Below are positions 17,488-25,051 of a stretch of 64,000 bases of DNA, one piece after another. The notes below the pieces were generated by a model. The model did no database searches. It worked only from the letters and a program-made list of their open reading frames with translations, and had not been told where the DNA came from. Source of the DNA: JBALVT01 sp965262875. GTDB lineage: Bacteria > Pseudomonadota > Gammaproteobacteria > Pseudomonadales > Halieaceae. The stretch spans positions 1,426,001 through 1,490,000 of the forward strand of contig OZ253569.1 in the NCBI GenBank assembly GCA_965262875.1, in the 5' to 3' direction. A program made the position numbers and the translations under genes. Positions within the stretch are counted from its first letter, which is position 1. The number at the start of each line of letters is the position of its first letter.

Positions 17488-17982
17488 TTAGTTTTCTCCA
17501 AGTATCTCTCTTTTTTCTTGTCTAAATTCTTCTTCTGTGATGATTCCGTTTTTTCTTAATTTATCTAATGCTAATAATTCTTCATATTGTTGAGACTTAG
17601 TTTTAATGCCGATTGTATCTTGATCTCTTTTATCTATTCGTATATTTGGATTGTGAACTACTTGTGCTCTAGTGTTACTAGGATCATCTTTGTCCACAAC
17701 TCGAAATTGGTACTCAAATGAAGCCCACTGTGCAGGACCATTCCCCATTGGTTTCTCTTTTGCGTAAATTGGTACAGCGACTTTACCTTGCTTAGCTGCA
17801 AATTCGTTAGCATCCTTAATTACATCCGCTTTCATTTTTGCAGCACTTTGAAAAATTCCGCCATGCGCTTCTCGTGCCAATAAATATGTATCAGGAGATA
17901 CTTTAACTATCCCAAGGTTAGAGCAGCCATAAATAATTGTTAGGGTACCTAATAGTAATATTTTTGTAATCTTCATATTCAT
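17488..17982 (-). CDS. Lipoprotein with C-terminal SHOCT domain, probable gene cassette
   Basis: 164 residues. Signal peptide with lipobox (ILLLGTLTIIYGC, Cys about residue 20), a central domain I do not recognise, and a C-terminal SHOCT motif (LLALDKLRKNGIITEEEFRQ), a short module common in envelope and phage-like proteins. Codon use is markedly AT-rich compared with both flanks, a sign of transfer. The stop TAA is followed at once by TTTAACAAGCGACTG, which looks like the start of an integron attC, and an attC-like site lies upstream (18022-18125), so the gene resembles an integron cassette read leftward. Function unknown. Confidence 0.8.
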   Translation of the reverse strand: MNMKITKILLLGTLTIIYGCSNLGIVKVSPDTYLLAREAHGGIFQSAAKMKADVIKDANEFAAKQGKVAVPIYAKEKPMGNGPAQWASFEYQFRVVDKDDPSNTRAQVVHNPNIRIDKRDQDTIGIKTKSQQYEELLALDKLRKNGIITEEEFRQEKREILGEN

Positions 17983-18021
17983 CCTTTAGTTTGTAAACAG
18001 GCAATGAGCACCCACCAGAGA

Positions 18022-18125
18022 ATTTAACGAGTAGAGATATGCGGCGCCGTTAAGAAAGTTGTCACCCGCATTGCGTAGCAATGCGGGTGACAACTTTTAG
18101 GCGTCCGTATCATCGACTTGTTATT
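18022..18125 (-). other. Integron attC-like recombination site
   Basis: Read on the minus strand, this 104-base segment begins AATAACAAG and ends GTTAAAT, an exact GTTRRRY core. Its ends pair imperfectly (TAACAAGTCGATGATACGG against the complement of CCGCATATCTCTACTCGTTA), with GACGCC/GGCGCC inside, and its centre is a perfect 20-base stem (18055-18074 with 18078-18097) with loop GTA. Outer imperfect arms plus a GTTRRRY end are what define attC; the perfect central stem is longer than usual. It lies between two AT-rich open frames of the same orientation. No integrase gene is in the window. Confidence 0.55.
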
Positions 18126-18244
18126 TTTGGGTTGTTGCACAATGCTCGCGTTCTCTCCAGTTCTTTTATAGATCTTTCACTGATTCGGAAAATACTATAC
18201 CTATCATTTGTTAGTCGTTTACTCCAGTATGGAGCAACCCAAAT
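18110..18244 (-). other. Possible 3' part of a preceding gene cassette
   Basis: A 44-codon open frame (WVAPYWSKRLTNDRYSIF ... CNNPKITSR) that stops inside the attC-like site, as cassette genes commonly do. A TAG immediately upstream and no start codon mean it is at best a remnant, cut on its far side by the IS1380 end at 18302. Product unknown. Confidence 0.3.
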
Positions 18245-18492
18245 CTAAGCAGCTTATTATAGAGAAAAATTCGCGTTTGTCCATCTCACCTATCTCCCCA
18301 AATCCCCAGATAGAGTATCGCCAGCGTCTCAAGGGCCTCTGAATCCCTCTTTCAAGTTTTATTATAAGCCTTCACAGCGGATAGGGCAGAGAGGTTTAAT
18401 CAAAAACCGTTGCTCTGCGCAGTGTCAGCGCTTAATTGGCCATTTTGGACGGACCTATCCTGTATAAGCCGTCATTCTTGTTCGATATTGGG

Positions 18493-19985
18493 TTAAATGG
18501 GCGGCGACTCAAACTCCTTCAGTGCAAGTAGCACTCGTTCCAACAATATTCGGTGTTTTTCCTGCAGTTTTACAAATAGTTGCCGCCCCGTTCTGACGAC
18601 TTTTGCCGCGATGGCCTACAAACGCCAGCGCAGGGTCATTGCTCGAGGGTGCGCCAACTCTTCCGGCAGCAATTGGCGCATAAGGGCAAACAAATTGTAG
18701 GACAGTGCAGAGATTAAAAAGTACAGCGCATTGGCGTTAAAATCCGGGCATGGCAACGTATCGCCGCCAAAATCCAGCTTCAGTTCCTTGAGGCGATTAT
18801 CGCTGTCCTCAGCACGCTGGTTATACCCCAGGGCACCTTCTCTTAGTGCTACGCACCAATTCACCTTGTACCCCAGGGCACCTTCTCTTAGTGCTACGCA
18901 CCAATTCACCTTGTACCCCAGGGCACCTTCTCTTAGTGCTACGCACCAATTCACCTTGTACCAGTGAATAATCTCACTATCGCTGAGCTCATCCCGGTTG
19001 GTGGCAATCGCACGATGAACATAACCCCCCTGGTTGATTGCCTCTGAGCTTTCTTGTGAATCCAGATCCAGACTCGCCTGGCCTTTAAGCGCTGTTCTTT
19101 GAATGATCAGGGTGAAGGCTTCTTCATAATCACCGATACAAAAGCTCGTGCGGTAGGTGTCCTGTCCGCTTATGGGCTCGCCTTGTTTATCAAGCAAGGG
19201 CTGCCAATCCGAAGCGCTGGCCGCTTCAATCTGTGCCCGCATGGTGGCACTGGTTTTAGCGCGAATAGCGTAGTCGATACCTTGTTTATACCTTGCGTAT
19301 CACAATACTCAATGATTTTTGTTTGATAACCTGCGGCGTCTATACGCAGCGCATTCAGGGCACAGCCTTCGGGCAAGGACTGTTGGCATTGCTGGATAAA
19401 GGCCAGGTTGTCTTGTGCTGGCGGTACATTACCTTGACGGAAGTCCACGGCCACAACCTGACCCGTTTCCGCAATATGACCCACCATGGGCATAAAACCC
19501 TTGTTCTTGTTGTAGGTCCATTTAGCATCCGCTTTATGGGCAATAATTTCAGTGGCATCGATGTCCAGTGTCACTTTTTTACAGCGGTGTAAAGCTGACT
19601 GCAATAAGGCTTTATTGACCTTGACCCAGGCATCCTGGATGTGCGGCTGGTTGCCCATGCGCCTCAACCAGTCTCCGAGGGTGGTCGCCCTGGGGAGTTT
19701 CTTGAGATCCAATACGGTGCGCAGCGCCTCATCATCCTGTATGTGACGAACCTCATCCAGGTGAAAGCTGCCTTCGTGCTGCATCAGGATGAGTGTCTTG
19801 ATAAATTCCGAGGGCTTATACCCGCGATTACTTTTAGGCGGGGGAAAGTAATGATCAATGCGTTCGGCGAGGCTCAGGGAGTCCATTAACTGACCAATGG
19901 CCAATAAACCGGCACGGGAAGTGAGTAAATCGTTCGTTGTATCGAGTTTGTAAGGTAGAATAATCGTAAGCTTTGAGTTGTGCAC
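18493..19985 (-). pseudogene. IS1380 transposase, multiply disrupted
   Basis: N-terminal part (19296-19985) is good IS1380: SRAGLLAIGQLMDSLSLAER, the first acidic residue in VTLDIDATEIIAH, and VAVDFRQGNVPP. At 19277-19295 the octamer ATACCTTG is duplicated with TTT between, an 11-base insertion that shifts the frame. The gene resumes at 19276 downward (IRAKTSATMRAQIEAASASD...), contains a triplicated 15-residue insert (18824-18958), and meets an in-frame TAG at about 18613-18615 before continuing 41 codons to TAA at 18493. Confidence 0.8.
18824..18958 (-). repeat. Three perfect tandem copies of a 45-base unit inside the transposase
   Basis: Units at 18824-18868, 18869-18913 and 18914-18958 are identical. 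Translated on the minus strand each adds KVNWCVALREGALGY in frame, so the run sits between IHWY and NQRAEDSDNRLKELK, two segments that are adjacent in ordinary family members. Each unit contains GTGCGTAGCAC, a small near-palindrome. Confidence 0.9.
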
Positions 19986-20065
19986 CCAGTGGGTGATGGT
20001 CTGTTTTGTTGCTAACCATTATACAGCCAGGGCTTTCTACGGCTTAGGGATTTCTATCCGGGGAT

Positions 20066-20691
20066 CCGGGATTCAGCGAGTATTGTCAGAGGCAAGAGTG
20101 AGTACCTATTTGGCTGCTGCTGATCTCGATCGTGCGCTCGAACTTTATATTTGGAACGCTGAAATCTCCGCCGCTTTTATGGTGCCGCTGCACATTTGTG
20201 AGGTCTCAATTCGTAATAGTATCTCCGATGCCTTGGCCAGTGTATATGGAGACAATTGACCCAAGTCTGACGGTTTCATCCGAAGCCTGGCTAATCCTAA
20301 GCAAGGATTTAACCCCACAGTAGAGCTGACGAAGACTGCGGCCCGACACCCCACGACGGGGAAAATTATACCTGAGCTTAAGTTTGTGTTCTGGCAAAAG
20401 TTACTCACTAGCCGATATGACGGGCGGCTTTGGAATCCACATCTATTTGATGTCTTCCCGCTACTCGATACTGGATTGAGCGTTCAAAAACATCGAGACG
20501 CTTTGTATCGTGATTTGGAAGCCGTGCGCAAACTGCGAAACCGAATTGCCCACCATGAGCCGATCTTCAGAAGGGACCTGGTGTCAAATCTCAATACGAT
20601 CTTCGGTCTGATAGCGGCTCGTTGTGACGAAACAGAGAGCTGGATACGAGCCCGTGAAAAAGTGATAGGCCTTCTCGGTGAGCGGCCCTGA
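20066..20691 (+). pseudogene. Abi-like protein gene, 5' truncated and nonsense-mutated
   Basis: The frame reads IQRVLSEARVSTYLAAADLD, RALELYIWNAEISAAFMVPL, then GDN, TGA at 20258-20260, and continues in the same frame PKSDGFIRSL ... to LRNRIAHHEPIFRRD near the end at 20691. This is the Abi-like/abortive-infection family with its RNRxAHHEP signature. The family has tryptophan after GDN, so TGG to TGA is the simplest explanation. The start codon appears lost to the IS1380 end at 20065. Two defects make function unlikely; it was probably a phage-defence gene. Confidence 0.8.
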
Positions 20692-20902
20692 CTTTTTGCC
20701 TCTTTAACTACACCAGTGAACTCGCCCTTGTCGTAGCCAGAAATGAGACTTGCAACCTGTCTTGCGGGAGACAGACGGTTTGAGCGAAGCCGTATTGTCC
20801 TGGTGAATATCAATCTCCCAGCAGAGGGCCGTTCATCTGGCAGCAAATTTAGGTACAAGACCTTACGGCAGCCGCAGGGACAAAGTAATGCAGCTCGCTC
20901 TA
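20692..20902. other. Spacer, no gene recognised
   Basis: About 210 bases between the Abi-like remnant and the IS630. No complete gene, RNA or clear repeat; a minus frame through it (RQVASLISGYDKGEFTGVV) is short and unmatched. Confidence 0.3.
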
Positions 20903-21512
20903 GTGTTGTGTATTAAACTGACTGATGATTTGAGAGTGCATGTCTTGCGCGCCCCACTTTCTCCAAAATCTCTTCTGCGGACTTTGTCCAGGCAAATGGC
21001 TTTTTATCTTCATTGTGCCTCTCAATAAAATCCATGATGGTCTCTTCCAGCTCTTGTACCGATGTGAATACACCACGGCGCAGCTGCCTTTCTGTCAACA
21101 AACCAAAAAATCTCTCCACCAGATTTAGCCACGAAGAACTGGTTGGAATAAAGTGTAAGTGAACCCTTTTATTACGCTTAATCCAGTTCTTCACTTTTTC
21201 GTGTTTGTGCGTCGCGTAGTTATCAACGATAAGGTGAAGGTCTAACTCCTTGGGTGTTTGTTTTTCCACAGTCTTCAGAAGCGCCAAAAATTCCTGGTGC
21301 CGGTGACGCTTTTTGCACTCACCGATAACATCACCAGTCAGGGTGTTCAGTGCCGCAAACAAGGTGCTTGTACCATGACGCTTATAGTCGTGAGTCATGG
21401 TTCCGCCGCGCCCGGGCTTCATCGGCAATCCCGGCTGCGTTCTGTCCAGCGCTTGAATGGAACTCTTTTCGTCAACACAGAAAACAACTGCATTCTCTGG
21501 CGGCGATAAATA

Positions 21513-22992
21513 GTCGACCCTGAAAAAGCCTAATTGGCCATCACGGCATCGCCGTAATGCCGTGGCTTGATAATAAACTGCGTTAAACGACTCCATAAGG
21601 AAGCCGTTTTCGGGGCCAATAAAAACAATCTCATCCACTTCCTGAAGTTAAACGCAGCAGCAGCCATCAGTACGTTAATCTGGTCGCCTTCAAATCCTTT
21701 GAGATAACTTTTGTTCAATCGATGATCCGACTTCAGGTGGCCGATCACCGGCTCTATGCCAGCCCGCTTTCTAAAACGTTTCCGCATCAGCACCTGGTAG
21801 GCACTATCCGTATCCCGAGTACCTGTGCTGGGCATTATGATCCGCGTGTCATTGATCTTTTTCTTCCCTTTGTAACCCCGATCACATAAGCCAACGGCCG
21901 GTTTCAGTTTGTTAAGCCGCTTCAATTGCAACAGCACCTCCGGCAGCGTATGACCATCAAATTTGTTCGTATCAAAGGCCATGGCACCAACAATGATTTT
22001 TGAATCCCGAGTTGTCGTGATAGAAACCTTGGTGCCAAATTCATAGCGCTTATGCTCTTTGCCTTTACTCATGCAGTAGACATGGGGTTCGTGCAAGCTG
22101 TACAGCTTGTTCGTATCCCCTCGCTTCTGGTTCAGTCCACGATGGAATAGTGCAAAGTCCTCTGCCAGCTTTTCCAGAATGTCGAGTGGCAGTTTACGCT
22201 CCAATTCCCGCACTAAACGACCGGCAATGGTCTTTAGCCGCTTAACGGCTTTGCGGGCCTTGGCACGGTTCCTGGGATGTCCCGCAAAACGACATTCCAG
22301 TTTTCTTTGCTTAATTTCCTTGGCATAACTGCGGCGAAGTGTTATCCCTTCTTTCCTGGCCAATTTCAGGCAACGAACAATAATCTTTCGGTACAACTTT
22401 GCATCGGTGGGAAAGGTGATGTTTTTTTCCTGTACTGTGGTGTCAATACAGACTTCCTCTTCGACCGCTTTCTCACCATGAATGGTGATAGAGGATGCCA
22501 ATATTTTTTCAAATCCCTTTTCGCCGACTCGCTTGCGGAAGTACACCAGATCGGATGGGTCACAAGGGAATGACCACTGGAATTCAACCTCCCCGCAAAA
22601 TGCCTGGTAATACGGGTTTTGTACCCAGTGTTGCACGATAACCTCGTCGCTGACATTTTCCATATGCTTGAGAATAGATAAACCCACCATCAAGCGTACG
22701 GGTTTGGCAGGCCTGCCAGTTGCCGCATACAAGGGAGCGAACTCCGATTCAAAAAAGTCCCAGGGTATGGTTCGCGCAAGATGTAACAGAGGGTGTTTCG
22801 GATTGAGTTGATCCATCAACCCAGCAGCCATAAAACTCATTTGATGGTGATCGGGGAAGAATCTTTCATCGAGAGCCACCTTTGTTTCGACCGGATTAAG
22901 TGCCAAATAGGCTTGAAACTGGTCGAAATTATCTCACAAATACCCAGTATTATCTAATACAATCAACATGTTAAGCGTTTTTCAGGGTCGAC
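21513..22992 (-). mobile_element. IS5/IS1182-type element nested in IS630 copy 1
   Basis: 1480 bases with inverted ends GTCGACCCTGAAAAA / TTTTTCAGGGTCGAC (perfect, 15 bases), flanked by the 6-base direct repeat TAAATA at 21507-21512 and 22993-22998. A nearly identical element (1481 bases) sits in IS630 copy 2 at a different site with the same hexamer. One transposase gene, same orientation as the host IS630 gene. Confidence 0.9.
21530..22906 (-). CDS. IS5/IS1182-type transposase (DUF772 and DDE domains), copy 1
   Basis: 458 residues from a TTG at 22906; the same frame is closed by TGA shortly upstream and holds no ATG before residue 20, so the true start is uncertain. N-terminal DUF772-like region (MDQLNPKHPLLHLARTIPW, GRPAKPVRLMVGLSILKHM), DDE core with CIDTTVQEKNITFPTDAKLY, VGLCDRGYKGKKK and KRAGIEPVIGHLKSDHRLNK. 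A basic insert of about 60 residues follows the first D. Has four C in the CTTCCCCGAT run where copy 2 has five. Confidence 0.85.
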   Translation of the reverse strand: MALNPVETKVALDERFFPDHHQMSFMAAGLMDQLNPKHPLLHLARTIPWDFFESEFAPLYAATGRPAKPVRLMVGLSILKHMENVSDEVIVQHWVQNPYYQAFCGEVEFQWSFPCDPSDLVYFRKRVGEKGFEKILASSITIHGEKAVEEEVCIDTTVQEKNITFPTDAKLYRKIIVRCLKLARKEGITLRRSYAKEIKQRKLECRFAGHPRNRAKARKAVKRLKTIAGRLVRELERKLPLDILEKLAEDFALFHRGLNQKRGDTNKLYSLHEPHVYCMSKGKEHKRYEFGTKVSITTTRDSKIIVGAMAFDTNKFDGHTLPEVLLQLKRLNKLKPAVGLCDRGYKGKKKINDTRIIMPSTGTRDTDSAYQVLMRKRFRKRAGIEPVIGHLKSDHRLNKSYLKGFEGDQINVLMAAAAFNFRKWMRLFLLAPKTASLWSRLTQFIIKPRHYGDAVMAN

Positions 22993-23601
22993 TAAATACA
23001 AGCCAACAACATCGCGTAGCTTTTCTTCAAAGGCAGGATCGTTGCTCACCTTGAACTGAGCAACCAGGTGTGGCTTCAGACCAACTTCTCGCCACACTCT
23101 ATTTATAAAGGAGTGATTAATGCCCATCACTTTTGCCAAACCCCGGGTTGTCCAGTGGGTGCCATCCTTGGGTTTTTCCTGCGTGGTTATCTTGATGACT
23201 TTCGACCGCAGCTTTGCCTGGTCCGCAGAATTCTTGCCGCCGTGATTAGCCCCTCTTGGCAAATCTTTTTCTATTCCCCGAAACCCTCTCTCAAAAAAAC
23301 GATTGCGCCATCGGCCTACCTTGTTGACATCAATTTCCAGCTCTTCAGCAATTTTGTAGTTGGGAACATTTTTTGCAGCGAGCAAAATAATCCTTGAGCG
23401 CTCTACCAATCGAACCGGTGTCGTTTTGCTTCTAACATTTTTTCCAACTGCTTTTTCTCTTGCGCTGTTAAAGTTATATTTATTTGGGCGGGCATTAGCT
23501 TCACACGGGTAGTGAATGAAGTAATCATTATATCATTAATTTGTTTAATACACTACACTAGATGGCGGAATGACCAAGCCGCACAGACAACTCCGATGCC
23601 G

Positions 23602-24897
23602 CTACACCACCTCAAAAAGATGGTATTTTTTCTTTCCAAGCTTCACCAGGTAGAAACGCCCATAGAGTGCCTGGTCTAGCGAAAAAACAGTATCGGCATT
23701 CGAATTATCAGCCCCGCCAATTGGCCGATTGTTGATCCACACCGCCTCACGGCTGAGAGCATCTTTGACTTGTTTGCCAGAAGATGCCATTCCAGCCTCG
23801 ACAAGCAGCTGTGTAACGCTTGGCGGCAACTGGGTACGCTCGATCAAACTTGCGGGCATACCATCTTGATGCAACTGCAACAAATCATCCTCAGACAAAG
23901 CTTCAAATGAGCCACTAAATAGTGACTCGGTAATTCTCATAGCGGCGTTTAGCCCTGAGTCGCCGTGCACTAGGCGCGTGGTCTCGCGCGCCAATATAGC
24001 CTGCGCTTCAGGTCGGCCCTGGCTCTCCACATCAGCTTGCTCAATAGCGTCGATTTCAGAAACTTCGAGGAACGTGAAGTACTTCAAGAAGCGATAGACG
24101 TCGTCATCGCCAATCCCAAGCCAAAACTGGTAGAAGGCGTAGGGAGATGTGCGCGCGGGATCCAGCCAGACTGTACCGGACTCTGACTTGCCAAACTTCG
24201 TCCCGTCGGATTTGGTAATCAGTGGCATCGTCAAACCGAATACTTGTTTGCCGTGCTGGCGACGCGTTAGGTCGATACCTGCGGTGATGTTCCCCCACTG
24301 GTCAGAGCCTCCAAGCTGTATGCTGCAATCATAAAGAGCGCTCAACTGTGAAAAGTCGTAAGACTGGAGAATCATGTAGGTAAACTCAGTGAAGCTAAGA
24401 CCTTCGCCCTCCCGATCTATTCTCTGCTTGACCGATTCCTTCTGGATCATGGAGTTGATAGAGAAGTGCTTACCCACATCACGCAAAAAAGTGAGCACAT
24501 CCAGGTCAGCCGTCCAATCCAGGTTATTCACGACTCGGGCAGAGGTATCACCGGAGTCAAAGTCCAAATACTGTGACACCTGATTTCGTATTTTACCGAC
24601 CCAGCCGCTAACCACTTCGGACGTATTAAGCTGCCGCTCCTGAGCCTTAAAGCTGGGATCTCCGATCAAACCGGTAGCGCCGCCAACCAAAGCAATCGGG
24701 CTATGGCCTGCCAACTGGAATCTTCTCAACAACAGCAGCGGAACCAGGTGGCCAATATGCAAGCTGTCTGCGGTGGGATCAAAGCCGCAATAGAGCGTGC
24801 GCGAGCCGCCATCCAGCCATTTGGGTAACTCCTCTTCGCCAGCCACCTGGAAAATCAATCCGCGTGCGCGGAGGTCGGCTAATAGTGCACTGCTCAT
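23602..24897 (-). CDS. tyrS: Tyrosyl-tRNA synthetase
   Basis: 431 residues. Class I enzyme that charges tRNA-Tyr. HIGH motif in SLHIGHLVPLLLL near residue 47, KMSKS-type loop KFGKSESG near 235, tyrosine-pocket QSYDFSQL and GGSDQWGNI, and a C-terminal S4 RNA-binding domain (QVKDALSREAVWINNRPI). Full length and intact, as expected for an essential gene, although an IS630 copy lies 43 bases past its stop. Divergent from the M23 peptidase gene over a 154-base gap. Confidence 0.97.
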   Translation of the reverse strand: MSSALLADLRARGLIFQVAGEEELPKWLDGGSRTLYCGFDPTADSLHIGHLVPLLLLRRFQLAGHSPIALVGGATGLIGDPSFKAQERQLNTSEVVSGWVGKIRNQVSQYLDFDSGDTSARVVNNLDWTADLDVLTFLRDVGKHFSINSMIQKESVKQRIDREGEGLSFTEFTYMILQSYDFSQLSALYDCSIQLGGSDQWGNITAGIDLTRRQHGKQVFGLTMPLITKSDGTKFGKSESGTVWLDPARTSPYAFYQFWLGIGDDDVYRFLKYFTFLEVSEIDAIEQADVESQGRPEAQAILARETTRLVHGDSGLNAAMRITESLFSGSFEALSEDDLLQLHQDGMPASLIERTQLPPSVTQLLVEAGMASSGKQVKDALSREAVWINNRPIGGADNSNADTVFSLDQALYGRFYLVKLGKKKYHLFEVV

Positions 24898-25012
24898 GGG
24901 GTAGCTCTCTGGCTATAAAAGCGTTGAAATACAAGGGGCGACAACGATACAACAGCGAATTGCAAATGCAAGCCCCAACGCAGCGCTCCTATTGATCGGG
25001 CTTTTTTTCTTA

Positions 25013-25018
25013 TATAAT
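25013..25018 (+). promoter_or_regulatory. Promoter -10 element ahead of the M23 peptidase gene
   Basis: TATAAT at 25013-25018 with TTGATC at 24992-24997 (15-base spacing, shorter than ideal). It places transcription start near 25025 and supports choosing the ATG at 25052 rather than earlier in-frame codons. Confidence 0.5.
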
Positions 25019-25051
25019 GCCCACAATTTGAATAAGGGGCTACTCAGTAAG

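Larger units (their letters stand above)
18302..20065 (-). mobile_element. IS1380-family insertion sequence (copy B), degenerate
   Basis: 1764 bases bounded by ATCCCCAGATAGA on the left and the inverted TCTATCCGGGGAT on the right (one mismatch). Size suits the IS1380 family. I could not find a convincing target duplication. The single transposase gene is broken in three ways (see the gene entry). Its right end has removed the start of an Abi-like gene. Confidence 0.75.
20913..23495 (-). pseudogene. IS630 transposase, copy 1, interrupted and frameshifted
   Basis: Two halves (22999-23495 and 20913-21506) flank the nested element. N-terminal half: homeodomain-like HTH segment KIAEELEIDVNKVGRWRNRF. 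C-terminal half: DDE residues in VVFCVDEKSSIQ, LIVDNYATHK and SSWLNLVERFFGLLTE. Besides the insertion, a homopolymer near 23440 has 6 A where copy 2 has 7, shifting the frame at about codon 20. The break from the nested element falls between VVGLYL and SPPENAV. Confidence 0.85.
20903..23558 (-). mobile_element. IS630-family element, copy 1, interrupted by an IS5/IS1182-type element
   Basis: Ends GTGTTGTGTATTAAAC (left) and GTTTAATACACTACAC (right, one mismatch), each flanked by TA (20901-20902, 23559-23560), the IS630 target duplication, in the larger palindromic context CTAG. Without the nested element and its 6-base duplication the length is 1170 bases. A second copy lies in inverted orientation at 27587-30244. 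The right end stands 43 bases beyond the tyrS stop. Confidence 0.9.

Noticed and set aside
17461..18301. Complete integron
   Set aside because: No integrase, attI or array is present; at most one attC-like site and a truncated second one.
18824..18958. CRISPR-like array
   Set aside because: The three repeats are directly joined with no spacers and lie inside a reading frame.
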